A DNA stretch of 64,000 nt, taken from Echiichthys vipera. Its lineage: Eukaryota; Chordata; Actinopteri; Perciformes; Trachinidae. The notes beneath the pieces are model-generated. The model had not been told where the DNA came from and searched no databases. It saw nothing but the letters and a program-made list of their open reading frames with translations. Location of the stretch: contig OY829653.1 in NCBI GenBank assembly GCA_963691815.1, forward strand, positions 2,902,944-2,966,943, in the 5' to 3' direction. This document shows, piece by piece, positions 16,023 through 63,620 of this stretch. Position 1 is the first letter of the stretch, and each line of letters begins with the position of its first letter. The position numbers and the translations under genes are program-made.

Positions 16023-16230
16023 AAAAATCAATTAAAATCTCAATATTGCACGAGAGGGTTCAATATTGCACTAAGACGCACGCTCACGTTAACAGAAACA
16101 TTCAGTTCACACCAATGATTAGATTATAGTTTCTCCGTCGTCCCGCGCACGCCTGCACTAAAAACCATCAAAACTAAAGGGGAAGTGGAACTTTTTTTTG
16201 TCCTCCCTCGTGATTACCTGCTCTTCTTCC

Positions 16231-16260
16231 ACACGCACACACACACACACACACACACAC
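16231..16260. repeat. (CA)n microsatellite
   Basis: About 15 CA repeats with one G interruption. Confidence 0.9.
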
Positions 16261-16734
16261 GTGCATGATTGAAGGTAATAAAGGACTATTCTCACGTGTG
16301 CTTTAAGAAGAGTTTGGTGCAGTTCATCAATGGTTACGGTGTCACAGAATAAAAGCACTGTGCTGTCTTTTGCAGGAAGAATAAAATATCAGGGTGACGT
16401 AAGCCGGCGATGCGACCTTTCCCCTAACGCTGTTTAAATGTTGGACTCTCTATAGATTCATAGATTAACGTACACACTCTGTGACATGCATAACACCATC
16501 CAAAACGTATATTATAAGAGACAAACATGGAAACTGGAAGAGAAGGGGAGGTACTAAAAAGGCCTTTCTTACAAAGGGACACACGGTGTGATTGCGTGAC
16601 TCTCTGGAGGGGGCGAATGATTGTGCTTTAAACGTCCACTCTAACAAACAGCTTTGTCGTTGTGATGCAATCACGACAGCACGCACTTTTCACTTCCGCG
16701 TGGGAAACGTATTTTGTTAAACTGATTTGAAGGA

Positions 16735-16758
16735 ATGAATGAATGAATGAATGAATGA
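16735..16758. repeat. (GAAT)n microsatellite
   Basis: Six GAAT repeats, possibly the tail of an old SINE, although no SINE body is recognisable next to it. Confidence 0.8.
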
Positions 16759-17266
16759 TTGGAAACGATGTTCTTTAAAGGGAGAAGGGGCTCGATTGAT
16801 CTTCCGACAATAACCAAAGGAAACCTGGAATGTCCTATAATCTATAAAATGGCAGTAAGTCTGTACACCGACACAAGACCTCAGGAGACGAAGGGTGTTT
16901 GTGAGAAAGCCACGGGAGCTGCGTCTTGGTTTTAACCCACGCGACGTCAAAAATGCTTCAAATCAAGGCATTAAAATATATCGCATTTTTGATTCTTTGT
17001 CCAAAAAACGGCAAATTACTCAACTTAACTGGGTAGGTGAGTTGACTTTGCTCATAAGAATGGAGGTGACTACAGAGAGCTCTGCAGCGATGACTAGTGG
17101 TCATGTCTATGAGCCTGTTTGCGCGGCTCATTATCAAGAACCCCCCGTCCCCTGACCTCCAACCCCGGGTGCATGTACGTATAAACGTGGAATCTAAGTG
17201 AACTATAACGTCATGCTCTCACTCAACATTTGAATATTAGTTTTGCCTCCAATCATCAGCTCCATG

Positions 17267-17272
17267 TTTATT
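17267..17272 (-). terminator. sv2a: Candidate proximal poly(A) signal of sv2a
   Basis: Canonical AATAAA on the minus strand, about 230 nt beyond the stop codon at 17499-17501. More distal hexamers at 14495 and 13376 are alternatives. Confidence 0.4.
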
Positions 17273-17498
17273 CAGGCGTTCACTAAACCCGTCAAATCAT
17301 CCCCAGCCCCAAATATTTACAGCGCGCGTGTGTGTGTCGCTCTTCTGCGTGGTGTTACGTGTACAAACTTTACTCTATCGTTATGAGGGAGGGGTCAGAG
17401 AGAAGGATTTGGAGGGATCTTGAGTTGTGCATTCACAGTGGGGTGAATGCTCTTCTGCCCCCCCTCACCCCCTCCCAGAAAGTTGCTGGTGCCGCATA

Positions 17499-52372
<34,874 letters not shown>

Positions 52373-52418
52373 CTTGGATGCGGAGGTGGTGGTCAGTTAC
52401 TGCTAAGAATGGGAGCTA

Positions 52419-52439
52419 TCAGGAGCGGTCCAAGCACAT
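52419..52439 (-). other. Short upstream ORF in sv2a leader
   Basis: ATG at 52439-52437 followed by five codons and TGA (MCLDRS), 46 nt before the main ATG. It is present only if the longer leader is used. It could damp translation of sv2a. Confidence 0.35.
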
Positions 52440-52474
52440 GAGTGTGCAATAGGGGATTTCTGTTAGTGGATGAA

Positions 52475-52495
52475 TTCAGCACCGCGGACAGCTCC
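52475..52495 (+). promoter_or_regulatory. sv2a: RE1/NRSE (REST-binding silencer) of sv2a
   Basis: The left half TTCAGCACC (52475-52483) and right half GGACAG (52486-52491) are both perfect against the canonical RE1 and have the canonical 2-bp gap. Over the 21-bp consensus I count two differences. The site lies about 103 bp upstream of the ATG, in the leader exon. REST/NRSF represses neuronal genes in non-neuronal cells, and SV2A is a neuronal/endocrine vesicle protein, so the site makes functional sense. Activity is inferred. Confidence 0.8.
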
Positions 52496-52553
52496 CTGCT
52501 CCACTGCACTGCTGCTGTTGGACTCTGGCCAGCGTGCGCGCGGATACCAAATC

Positions 52554-53770
52554 CTGTGGAAGGGCAAAAAAAAGGGTTTGTGTTAGCAGGATTGATCACA
52601 CGGGCAGTGTAGAGCAACATCCACTGTAAGCACATTTTTAAACCATCCAGATCAGAGCCAGCGTATACTGAAGGACCATTGGCATTCACTTTGCATTGGC
52701 ATTTGCGGTCCCGGACACATTGTCTCGCTCAGCACTAATGGCTTAAAGCAAAAAGGACTTGACAGCTTTAAGGTGCTGACATCCGAGGCACGGCGCTCAG
52801 TGATCTATATTGACTGAGTAGCAGTTATCTCATCGCTGTCTCCTCGGCTCAGCACCAGTCACAGTGTGGCATTGACATAGTGGCGCACCGCAGAGCCAAC
52901 ATATAACGGATCCATGCAGTGACACAGACATCTGTTCTAACAAGCAGGGCTCCAATGTGGTGCAGAATAATAGGTCAATGCATATAGAAGGTGCTGTGAG
53001 GGGTAGATTGAAGCTCCCGCTGAGGACACTCGTGATTGCAATCTATGAACTCACACTATTGTTGTTAAAACCACACATTTACTAGGAGGTCATATTATTT
53101 CACGGTGGTCTGGGCGAATGTCAAGAGCCAGATTTGTCTCGGCGCCTTTTATTTCATCGTCCTCCGCTCCCGCTCTCTCACACCCACTCGTTCATCACTA
53201 CATTGAATTTCCTGTCTCCATTATCCCTTGTCTTCATCATGTTGAGAGGAGAAAGATACAGAACTGTTACAAAAAAAGAGGCATTATGAATCTATCAGCA
53301 GGCCACTGTGCTCTTTTCCATGACACTTACGTCAGCGTGATGCTGGCTCTATTTACTCACCGACGTCGACAAACAAAAGGCTACAATAAAAACTAATGAG
53401 ACAAACAAACTCAGCATGCGTGTCTGACATTTGGCACGTTATGTAATGTTCAAATGGTAGTTTTAATACACACAGCATCTACAGATGAATAAATCAGTTT
53501 CAATGTGTAAACCCTTTGTAGCTACAGCCAGCAGCTGGTTAGCTTCACTTAGCATAAAAGCTAGGGAAACAGGCACCCTGGGGACGGGTGTTTGCCAGGA
53601 TATTTCTTGGCTAATCTTCCCGTCTCCTGGCTCCAGCTTCGACACGCAGATATGAGTGTGTTATCAATCTTTTGGGAGCTTAACTCCAGTGTGCACACAC
53701 AGTACACATCAAATGCATTATGTAAAGAACTTTGAATTACCTATTTATGATGATACTGATAAACTTTTGC
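52554..53770. other. sv2a 5' flank or leader intron, no other gene
   Basis: No coding exon or recognised repeat seen. Confidence 0.5.
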
Positions 53771-53783
53771 TAGTATTGAAAAT

Positions 53784-53934
53784 GAGATTAGATCTCCACA
53801 CTGGCCTGGGAACGCCTCAGGACCCCCCAGTTAGAGCTGGTTAATGTGGCCCTGGAAGTTTGGGGTCCCCTGCTAAAGCTGCTGCCCCTGTGACCTGACC
53901 CCGGATAAGAGGCTGAAGATGAGATGAGATGAGA
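53784..53934 (+). repeat. Short LINE-derived copy with 13-bp target duplication
   Basis: Family A 3' end starting GAGATTAGATCTCCACACTG and ending in (GATGA)n. It is flanked by TAGTATTGAAAAT on both sides (53771-53783 and 53935-53947), a clear target-site duplication proving retrotransposition. It has lost the CGGGAAAGG segment. Confidence 0.9.
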
Positions 53935-54620
53935 TAGTATTGAAAATATCTCAGTGTGTACGTTGTATTATTTAACATGAGGTCAAAGCTTTAAGTCACA
54001 AACATTAGGTTTGACTAGCATCACAATGATAACCTGGTCAGTTCACAGCTGCGCGGTTTAGGGACAAATCAAACGCACACCCAGTTATCAAAAAGGCAAA
54101 AGGACGGACTGAAAAACACCTGCACACATGTGTCCATCAACATCAGCAGCAGCTACACACAGGCTGTGTTTTATCTGTGAAGTGGACCTGTGAGTGATGC
54201 ACGGTGCGTCCAGGACACAGATACAGAACAGCCCCAAACTTTGGCACATGTTCGCAAGCCGTGTGCACAGCTGTTCTGTTCAATGATGATCGTTGACATG
54301 TACGCCAACATGAAGCGAGGGGCGTTCAGAGACCAAACACTGCGTTTTGGAGTCGATTTAACAGTTAACTTTTTTGGCATTTGCTGACTGGCCATTGGGA
54401 CACAAACTTCCCAGGGAACTGGTGACCTTGGGTGTCAAGTTCAGGCACCCTCCCACGGGCGGAAAAGTGCGATTTTCGGCCCCACAACAAAATCGCAATC
54501 AGGTCGTACACGACTCCCTGTCCCTGAGGTGCCTTTTTTCATAGAAATTCATTTTCATACAAAAAGCATTTGTTGTATTTGATCAAATACAGAATAAGTA
54601 AACGACATCATTAGTCTTAC

Positions 54621-54960
54621 CGAGCGTTCAACTGCACCAAAGTAAGTAAACACCAAACGGCACACCCTGGTGTACTGAAGCCCTAACCTCTGCTGGACGC
54701 GTCTGACGTCTCTAAGACGAGAGATTGTTTTCAGCTCGTCCGACACAATAACACATCTTCAGCATGTACGAGCTCAGGAGACTAAACAGAGAGGAAGTTC
54801 CCTCTAGACAGCGAGTCTCTGGGGATGGACTGCAGCTGCAGCCGACGCTGAAGTCATTCTAGCAGCTTCCAACAGTCTCTTTAAAGAGAGCAGCAGCGGC
54901 AGCAGCAGCTCAGCATGGGGGAGAGAAAACACTCAGGCTGAAGGAGCCGGCAGCAACAAC
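54621..54960 (-). other. sv2a: Candidate first non-coding exon region of sv2a
   Basis: On the minus strand a CAG/GCTG-rich, GC-richer stretch ends at a good donor, CGCTCG|GTAAGA (GT at 54620-54619), about 2 kb upstream of the leader acceptor at 52553. A leader exon at this distance would suit the gene. There is no TATA and no direct proof. Confidence 0.25.
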
Positions 54961-55538
54961 ACAACCACAAACACTCAACGTGCTGCAGAATGGTGGAACA
55001 ACACCGTCGGCCTCTGTCTCATTTGTTATTCTAAACACCTAATTTTACATTTCCTTTTATATGTCTTGTTTACACTGAAGGCAGAAAAGGGCAACAACGC
55101 TCTTTTCCTTCCTTTAAGACGTCACGATTTAGCGGTTAATACTTCAGATAACTTGTATAACAAACTCAGAACCACTGCAAACTGCAGACGGGGATAGACG
55201 TCACATAAAACTGCTCATTTCACAGATTTGAGAGTAAAATGGGAGGCGATGCAGAGTCTACCGCCCGCAGTATCATCATATGAAGGGTGAAGACGGTGTT
55301 GCAGGACCAATGCAGGCTGACATGCTGTTTTTATGAGTCATTCTCCTTAACAACCACCCCCCCCCCTCTTATGTCCCGCCCTAACATCCTTTTGCAGGGG
55401 AAAACACATGACATCAGATCTCAGCTTACTTTTACTGCAAATGCGTGGCTCATATGTGTTTACACTAAGATTTTGCGAGGTGTGATGGCTGCTACAGAAC
55501 ACCTACTTTACCACCGACATAAAGTGCATTCAACAAGA

Positions 55539-55735
55539 TGGTAAATGGACTTGTACTTATAAAGCGACTTTCTAGTCTTCTGACTACTCAAGGCGCTTTC
55601 ACAGTGTTTGTTTCAGGGTTCAGTGTCTTGCCCAAGGACACTTCGACATGTGGACCGGGGGAGGTGGGGATTGGACCGCCAATCTCTCGAATGGAGGACG
55701 ACCCACTCTTCCTCTGAGCCACAGTCGATAACGCA
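55539..55735 (-). repeat. tRNA-derived SINE (family B), copy 2
   Basis: Inverted relative of the element at 34780. On the plus strand it reads AAATGGACTTGTACTTATAA, GACTACTCAAGGCGCTTTC, GTGTCTTGCCCAAGGACACT and ends at the B-box complement GGATTGGACCGCC. It lacks part of the middle. Confidence 0.75.
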
Positions 55736-56399
55736 ACTCTATCATATTGTGTGTGTTTATGTTATCTTGGCATGGTATCAACACGTCCTCAGTGCTCTGT
55801 ATTTATTGTTCTCTCCTTTTCTAGGAAGTGATCAAACTGCACTGACGGTGTAACGATCAATGAATCAATGAGCCATGTAATTAATATTAGGTGTCGGTGT
55901 TAAATTACCCCGGATAAGTGCAGACAAACCGCAAACACTGATGGCACTACTACTCTCTTCATTCCTGTTCATTAAAATGTCGTTTACCTATTTGTACGAC
56001 AATATTTGAGTGTGATGATTTGATTATAGCAAGAAAACGAGAGCAGGTGTTAGCAGAGGAAAAAAGGGAGGGTAGCAGACAGCGGGAGGGCGGGAATCTC
56101 TGAAAGCTTCCTGTGTAGCCTCGAGGGTGTCGAACAGACCGACGACTGCCGGGCCAACATCACACGACCCAAAAGTCTGCTGGGACGACTGAGTTTCCAG
56201 GAACGTGCTCGATGAAACACTCGAGAAGGAGGGGAACGTTTGTGCTTCTGTGACTGTAGATTCACTCTGCTTGTCAGGATTTGGACTCACTAATATAATA
56301 AATACACAGAATTATAATTATAATCATTTGTAGCGCGATGATAACACCCTAGAAGTCAACCGTTTAAAGCTGTAAAAGAAAGGGTCCATGTTAAAGGGT
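55736..56399. other. Intergenic DNA, no feature
   Basis: No gene or repeat recognised. Confidence 0.5.
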
Positions 56400-56692
56400 T
56401 CGTTCATTCATTCATTCTTCATCTTCAACCGTTTGACCCTGTCGGGGTCGTGGGGGTGCTGGAGCCGATCCCAGCTGACATCGGGCGTGAGGCGGGGTCC
56501 ACCCTGGACAGGACGCCAGTCTATCACAGGACACATAGAGACGAACAGAGACAGACAACCATTCACACCTACGGGTGATTTAGAGTCATCAATGAACCGA
56601 ACACCTGCACGTCTTTGGACTGTGGGAGGAAACCGGAGAACCCGGAGAAAACCCACGCAGACACGGGGACAACATGCAAACGCCACACGACT
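56400..56692 (-). repeat. Mermaid/DANA-like SINE, copy 4, 5'-truncated
   Basis: Tail (TTCA)n complement at 56400. The body matches the other copies but stops after CATGCAAACGCCACAC, so the tRNA head is missing. Confidence 0.8.
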
Positions 56693-57104
56693 GTGCACAG
56701 ACTGGTTATGTCACGACTGTTGAGGAGAGAGCAACGGAGACGAGTGAGTAACGCAGCTACCACAGTGTCAAGCAAGTCAGCGGGTCTCCAGCCCCGGTGT
56801 TCCTCCATCTTTTAATCTCTTCCTCTCTTGCGCTCACTCAGGATACGAACTCCCATGTGGTGGGAAGACGACGCGAGACCCGCATTTGATAAACGTGTTC
56901 GGTTTGTGCCGTCACGCTGTCCACACCTCACTGAAATCCGAACCCAATGCGAGATAGGTCACCTCTGCTAGGTCAGGCTGAGTGGATCCCAATGGGAGCG
57001 AGATCAGATATCGGACTGACAGACTTTGACGTCATGGCGTGATCGGATGCATTGAAAAGACAAGTGTACTCAAGCCCAAACACTGAAAGATCTTAGAAAC
57101 AAAA

Positions 57105-57850
57105 GTCTTTACTAGCTCTGAGCTACATGCTACATGCTAACTCACAAAACCAATGCTAAGAAGGTAACGATGTTTACCATGTTAGGCTTCTTAGATTAGC
57201 ATGCTTGAATGCAAACATGGGTTCATTCATTCATCTTCAACCTATTGTCCCTGTCGGTGTCACAGGGGGGGGGGGGGCTGGAGCCGATCCCAGCTGACAT
57301 CGGGCGTGAGGCGGGGTCCACCCTGGACAGGACGCCAGTCTATCACAGGACACATAGAGACGAACAGAGACAGACAACCATTCACACCTACGGGCGATTT
57401 AGAGTCATCAATGAACCGAACACCTGCACGTCTTTGGACTGTGGGAGGAAACCGGAGAACCCGGAGAAAACCCACGCAGACACGGGGACAACATGCAAAC
57501 TCCACACAGAAGGGCCCCAGCCGGGATGCGAACTTGGAACCTTATTGCCGCGAGGCGACAGTGCTAACCACTACACCACCTATTCATTCATTTTCCAGGT
57601 GTTAAAAACAACATATGATAAGTTATTACAATTAATCCTGAGAGGAAAATGTTGGAACAAATTTTCTAGCAACTGGTTCAATAGTTGTTGGAGGTCTTTC
57701 ACTCAAATACACAAAGGACAGTTGAAGGGATCGCCACAGTGAGTTGGCTTCATTCTCTTTGGGAACATGACTATATGATATGATATGATAACATTCAGAG
57801 AGTTGTTGAGGTATTTCAGTCTGGACCAAAACGTTTCAGGGCTTAATCAG
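57105..57850. repeat. Relic repeat interrupted by SINE
   Basis: 57105-57215 (ACATGCTACATGCTAACTC ... TTAGCATGCTTGAATG) and 57790-57840 (GAGTTGTTGAGGTATTTCAG, TCTGGACCAAA) match the two ends of the relic seen at 1-1245. The SINE at 57222 and other sequence lie between. Confidence 0.4.
57222..57590 (-). repeat. Mermaid/DANA-like SINE, copy 5
   Basis: Full-length copy with a C/G-run (GGGGGGGGGG near 57265) in place of the usual GGGG. Confidence 0.85.
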
Positions 57851-58181
57851 TACAACAGGCATCAGCGGGGAGGGCAGGCTTTACAGGGTGCTGAACTGCA
57901 CCAGTGACAAACATTTGGGGGCAAAAATAGAAACACTTCAGGCTGAACTACACGAAAAAGCAATCAGGGCCAAATCGATTACTTGTGTGACCGCCTTTGG
58001 GTCAGGGCTTGTTCAATTCTCTGGTAATAAATTATATATTTCTTTGGGTTTCCAGCCTCAAAACTTCCCCCAGGCCGGCAACAGCAACTGGATGGATATG
58101 GACAGAAATGTGGGTTTCATGCCAAGCTCAAATCCATCCATCCATTTTGTATAGTCTGCTCTGATTGGTCAGCATCTCTGC

Positions 58182-58840
58182 GTCTATATATAAGGAGCTC
58201 TTTTCCAAAACGCTATAAATCCATTTTAATAGTTTTCAGTAAAATGACATTTTTTACCTTTAGACCCACACATTTGGTTAATATTCATTTTATCTTGTCA
58301 AAATGGTTTTTATGGCTCAGTCTGAACGTGTTGAACGGACGGACGACACAAAAAACTCTCCCGCTTCAGAGCGCCGCCATGTTGGATCGCATTGAACGCT
58401 CACTGAGTTCTGATTGGTTGAGAGTTTTCATCAGTTTATAGTCGTTTTTTTCAAGTTTTTGGTCGTTTTTTTTCACTTTTTGTGGTGTTTTTCATTTATT
58501 TTTAGTCGTTTTTTTCACTGTCACTCAGTCTGAACGTGTTGAACGGACGGACGATACAAAAAACTCTCCCGCTTCAGATCGCCGCCATGTTGGATCGCAT
58601 AGAATGCTCGCTGAATTCTGATTGGTCGAGAGGACGTATCGCATTTAGGCTAAAAATAGGTTTGGCGCTGGTCGCGGTTTGGAAAGGAACTGCATCTTGA
58701 GACCATTTTAAACAAGGAAATAAAGAGATTTGGCAGAAACACTGATGAAGCAGTGAAAAGGTTCTGTAAACAGCAAAGTGACAAACTCATTTTTTAAATT
58801 TGGCTTTTATCTCGTTTTGGAAAAGAGCTCTTCATATAGA
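58182..58840. mobile_element. TIR element, ~650 bp, with internal duplication
   Basis: GAGCTCTTTTCCAAAACG near 58196-58213 and its exact reverse complement at about 58813-58830 form the terminal inverted repeats, each with a TATA-rich outer edge. A 107-bp segment (58318-58424) is repeated at 58526-58632 with about seven differences. Each copy contains GCCGCCATGTTGGATCGC. No transposase frame; family unknown. Confidence 0.75.
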
Positions 58841-59416
58841 TAGATAGATATATTAGTACCTCTTACAATCATTTTATCCTCCAAACGACCATATTGGTAA
58901 TGAGTCCTCAAAAATCTGTATTGGTCTCACATCGGTCAGGTCCTCCTACCCGTATCTGCTCATCCATCTCTCTGTCGCTCATCTTAAGAAAAAGAAAGTG
59001 CGGCTCCTTTGTTTCCACTGTGTCTCACTGTGACGGTCAGCATCACATCTACAGCATGTTGTGAAAGACAGTTGGTGCTTCGTCACCAGCCTGGATCTCG
59101 TCCCGTCATTTGCTCTCTTTTAGTTTTCACTCGCATGTTTGTGAGAACAACCAATTCATCGTGTCCGGGCCGAGGAGATTCAACCATGTGCTGTTATTTA
59201 CGGACACTGTGGGATAAAGGGTGCGTGAGCATATTAAGCAACCGCTTTGTATCAGTTGCTCACGTTTGACTCACATGATCAGCTGCTGGTGAGTCCGTCT
59301 GTGGCCCGGTCCGTCATAGAGCGCTTAAAAACAAGGCGTGTTGCAGCACAGAGGCAGATTTAGACCCTTTTCAAGGATTCACAGGGCTGCAACCAATGAT
59401 TCTTGTAATATTTTTG
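58841..59416. other. Intergenic DNA, no feature
   Basis: A short GATA run at about 58836-58850, otherwise no gene or repeat recognised. Confidence 0.5.
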
Positions 59417-59776
59417 TCAATTCATTCATTCATTCATCTTCAACCGCTTATCCCGGGGTCGGAGTCGCGGGGGGTTGGAGCCGATCCCAGCTGACATCGG
59501 GCGTGAGGCGGGGTCCACCCTGGACAGGACGCCAGTCTATCACAGGACACATAGAGACGAACAGAGACAGACAACCATTCACACCTACGGGTGATTTAGA
59601 GTCATCAATGAACCGAACACCTGCACGTCTTTGGACTGTGGGAGGAAACCGGAGAACCCGGAGAAAACCCACGCAGACACGGGGAGAACATGCAAACTCC
59701 ACACAGAAGGGCCCCAGCCGGGATTCAAACCAGGAACCTTCTAGCTGTGAGGCGACAGTGCTAACGACTACACCAA
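59417..59776 (-). repeat. Mermaid/DANA-like SINE, copy 6
   Basis: Full-length copy with head, core and (TTCA)n-type tail complement at 59417-59435. Confidence 0.85.
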
Positions 59777-61270
<1,494 letters not shown>

Positions 61271-62792
61271 GGCAGTGTGACGTCAGGGGAAACGCTGTGA
61301 ACGCAGCGGTGCAGTGTGTGTACACCGACTAAATGTTACACGTTATAAAAGTTCTCCTCAAGACCCAAGTCCTGTTCCAGTTTTGCTCTGCACCACCTTG
61401 TTCAATTTTCGCCTGAAATATACTCAATCCTCTACTTCTACTCTTTGAGGAGGAAGCTGATTGGCGGATCCTCCTTCGTCACCATGGTCACAACCTTTGT
61501 ACCAGGGGACTCTCGAGGCCCATCTGAATGCAATGAGGCAGCCCATCACCATCCCATTAGCCTTTCACAAGACGGAGGTACTGAGATGAGAGTGGGCGTT
61601 GGTGGTCTCTGCTCCTATGAATAACAAATACCTCACTGGTGTGCATATGTAGGGTTCCTGTGCAGCATTACCGCAGTGACAATATCACCATGAGTACAGT
61701 ATACATACACATACATGCTGGTGTCTGTGCATGCAACTGGATGCATGCAACACTGAAGGCTAAATGCTAGACTAGATATAAAGAGTTATTGGGAAACAAA
61801 GCACTTCTCCAAACGGTCCTGGCGTCTGTAATGAAGTGGGAATTGATAATAAATTAACAGTCGAGCAGGGGCCGAGCAAAAACCCCGGCTGCTGTTTGCC
61901 GTTGATGAAAGACTTAATTATGTAATCCCATTTTCCTTTTTAGTGAGCAGAGAAGACGCCAGAGGGACGGCAAGCCTCACACACACACACACACACACAC
62001 AGGACCACACACACTAACACGTGAACCATACGTACAGAGTGTCGCAGGCTGAAAGCATGCTGACAAAAGACGGCAGCGGAAAACATCAGGGGAGCTGAAT
62101 GAAACATGACATCTTGGAGCATGCAGTCCACCAAATGCCCCAAATAATCGTCTGGGGATGGAAACTGAGGAAACACTGAAACACTGAGGTTTAGTTCGTC
62201 TGGACATGAAGGCCTGGATGCTAAAGGGAATCAGCAGTGACCGCATTTAAGGGTGCCGTATTGAATATTCCTTTATTCACAATAGATCTAGGGGGTCGCT
62301 CGTAGTGACACACTAACAGAGATTTATCCCCTTCAGCTCCGCGGATCTCTCTCGGGTCTTTCGGCTCATTGTTTTTATTTCACAGCCGACAACTTTACCG
62401 GTTATGTTCATTCGCACCATTTTCACCAGTGTGGTTTCCAGCCTCGAGGGCAGCCATTTTCAGACTGACAGTGGGACATTTAGAGCCCCAGATTTCCCTC
62501 TGGAGCAGGTGTGGGGAGCAAATTAGGATATTACATTTGACATGCAGTCAGAAGTAAAACTCTGAAGGGAGAACTATTGTTACGGTGTCTGCTGAAGGTG
62601 TAAGGAGGCACTTCTGCTGATGTCAATGAGTCGTCGTTTCTTTAGGAAGACTGTGCTTCAATATGGTCAAAAGATAAGCCGCTGATGTGTCACATGACAC
62701 CCCGTCCCAAAGGTGGGATTTTGAGATATCTGCCTCTGAAACTTCTGTAGGCAGTTTATATTTGTGCGTTGTTGTGGGGAAAAAATCCATAA
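61271..62792. other. Intergenic DNA with short CA tract
   Basis: A CA tract at 61977-62001. No gene or other repeat recognised. Confidence 0.5.
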
Positions 62793-62946
62793 GAGATTAG
62801 ATCTCCACACTGGTCTGGGAACGCCTCAGGATCCCCCAGTTAGAGCTGGTTAATGTGGCCCGGGAAAGGGAAGTTTGGGGTCCCCTGCTAAAGCTGCTGC
62901 CCCCGCGACCCGACCCCGGATAAGAGGCTGAAGATGAGATGAGATC
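62793..62946 (+). repeat. Short LINE-derived copy, same 5' end as 53784
   Basis: Starts AGAGATTAGATCTCCACACT, almost the same base as the copy at 53784, and ends in the (GATGA)n tail. No clear target duplication. Confidence 0.8.
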
Positions 62947-63274
62947 TTTCATCATATTGTAATTCTAGTGTTCTGAGAGAAAACAAGACTCTGCACGAGG
63001 ACCCAACCGATATAACCTGACGCCATCAGATGTCTTGTTTCGCAAGATTCTCATTGTCTCAGCAGATCCATCTGGGAACTCTCAGATCTTTTGGGGAGGG
63101 GCGAAAATCCTGTTCGCTGATTGGATAAACCATCTGTCTGTCACCAGCATACGGGCCAAATCAACCAATCAGATCACTGAAGCGTGTGACGTACTAACAG
63201 CGTCATACGCTTCGAGTCCCTGTGGACCAATGTGTGAGCCACTACAGAGACCGTAATGATACAGTCATGGGACG

Positions 63275-63620
63275 GCAGAAGCTCAGTCCATAGGTAGCAT
63301 GGCTGGGAACCGGAGGGTCGAGTCCCTGTGTGGACCATGAATAGAGCGTGGACTGGTGGCTGGAGAGGTGCCAGTTCATCTCCTGGGCACGGCCGAGGTG
63401 CTGTTGAGCAAGACACCGAACCTCCAACTACTTTGGGAGCCGATCCATTGGCAGCCCCCTCGCTCTGACATCTCTCCATTAACTGCATGTATATAGGTCC
63501 TGTTTGTACATGTGTGTATTTCCTGTGTGTGTAACATGATTAATAATAATAACAGAGTGAAAAAATTTTAATTTCCCCTTGCGGGATTAATAAAATAATA
63601 ATTCTTCTTCTTCTTCTTGA
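63275..63620 (+). repeat. tRNA-derived SINE (family C), uninterrupted copy
   Basis: AGCTCAGTCCATAGGTAGC, GGCTGGGAACCGGAGG, GTCGAGTCCCTG, GGTGCCAGTTCATCTCCTGG, GCCCCCTCGCTCTGACATC, and the tail CCCCTTGCGGGATTAATAAA with (TTC)n. Sister of 28470-29117. Beyond it, 63621-64000 shows nothing recognised. Confidence 0.75.

Larger units (their letters stand above)
13370..17498 (-). other. sv2a: DNA downstream of sv2a stop; probable 3' UTR
   Basis: Mostly non-repetitive DNA follows the sv2a stop codon. Minus-strand AATAAA hexamers occur at 17267-17272 (about 230 nt after the stop), 14495-14500 and 13376-13381, so the 3' UTR could be short or about 4 kb. Two insertions interrupt it: a fold-back MITE at 15282-15481 and a LINE 3' end at 15780-16022. 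Tandem YY1-like motifs (GGCCATTTTG and GCCGCCATTTTG) lie at 14271-14301. No other gene was recognised. UTR extent is an inference. Confidence 0.45.
52373..52553 (-). other. sv2a: sv2a 5' UTR part of the first coding exon
   Basis: A strong acceptor (pyrimidine run TTTTTTTTGCCCTTCCACAG, minus strand) ends just before 52553. A second acceptor-like TTCTTAGCAG ends before 52399, so the UTR part is 181 nt or 27 nt. An upstream non-coding exon is implied. Confidence 0.55.
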
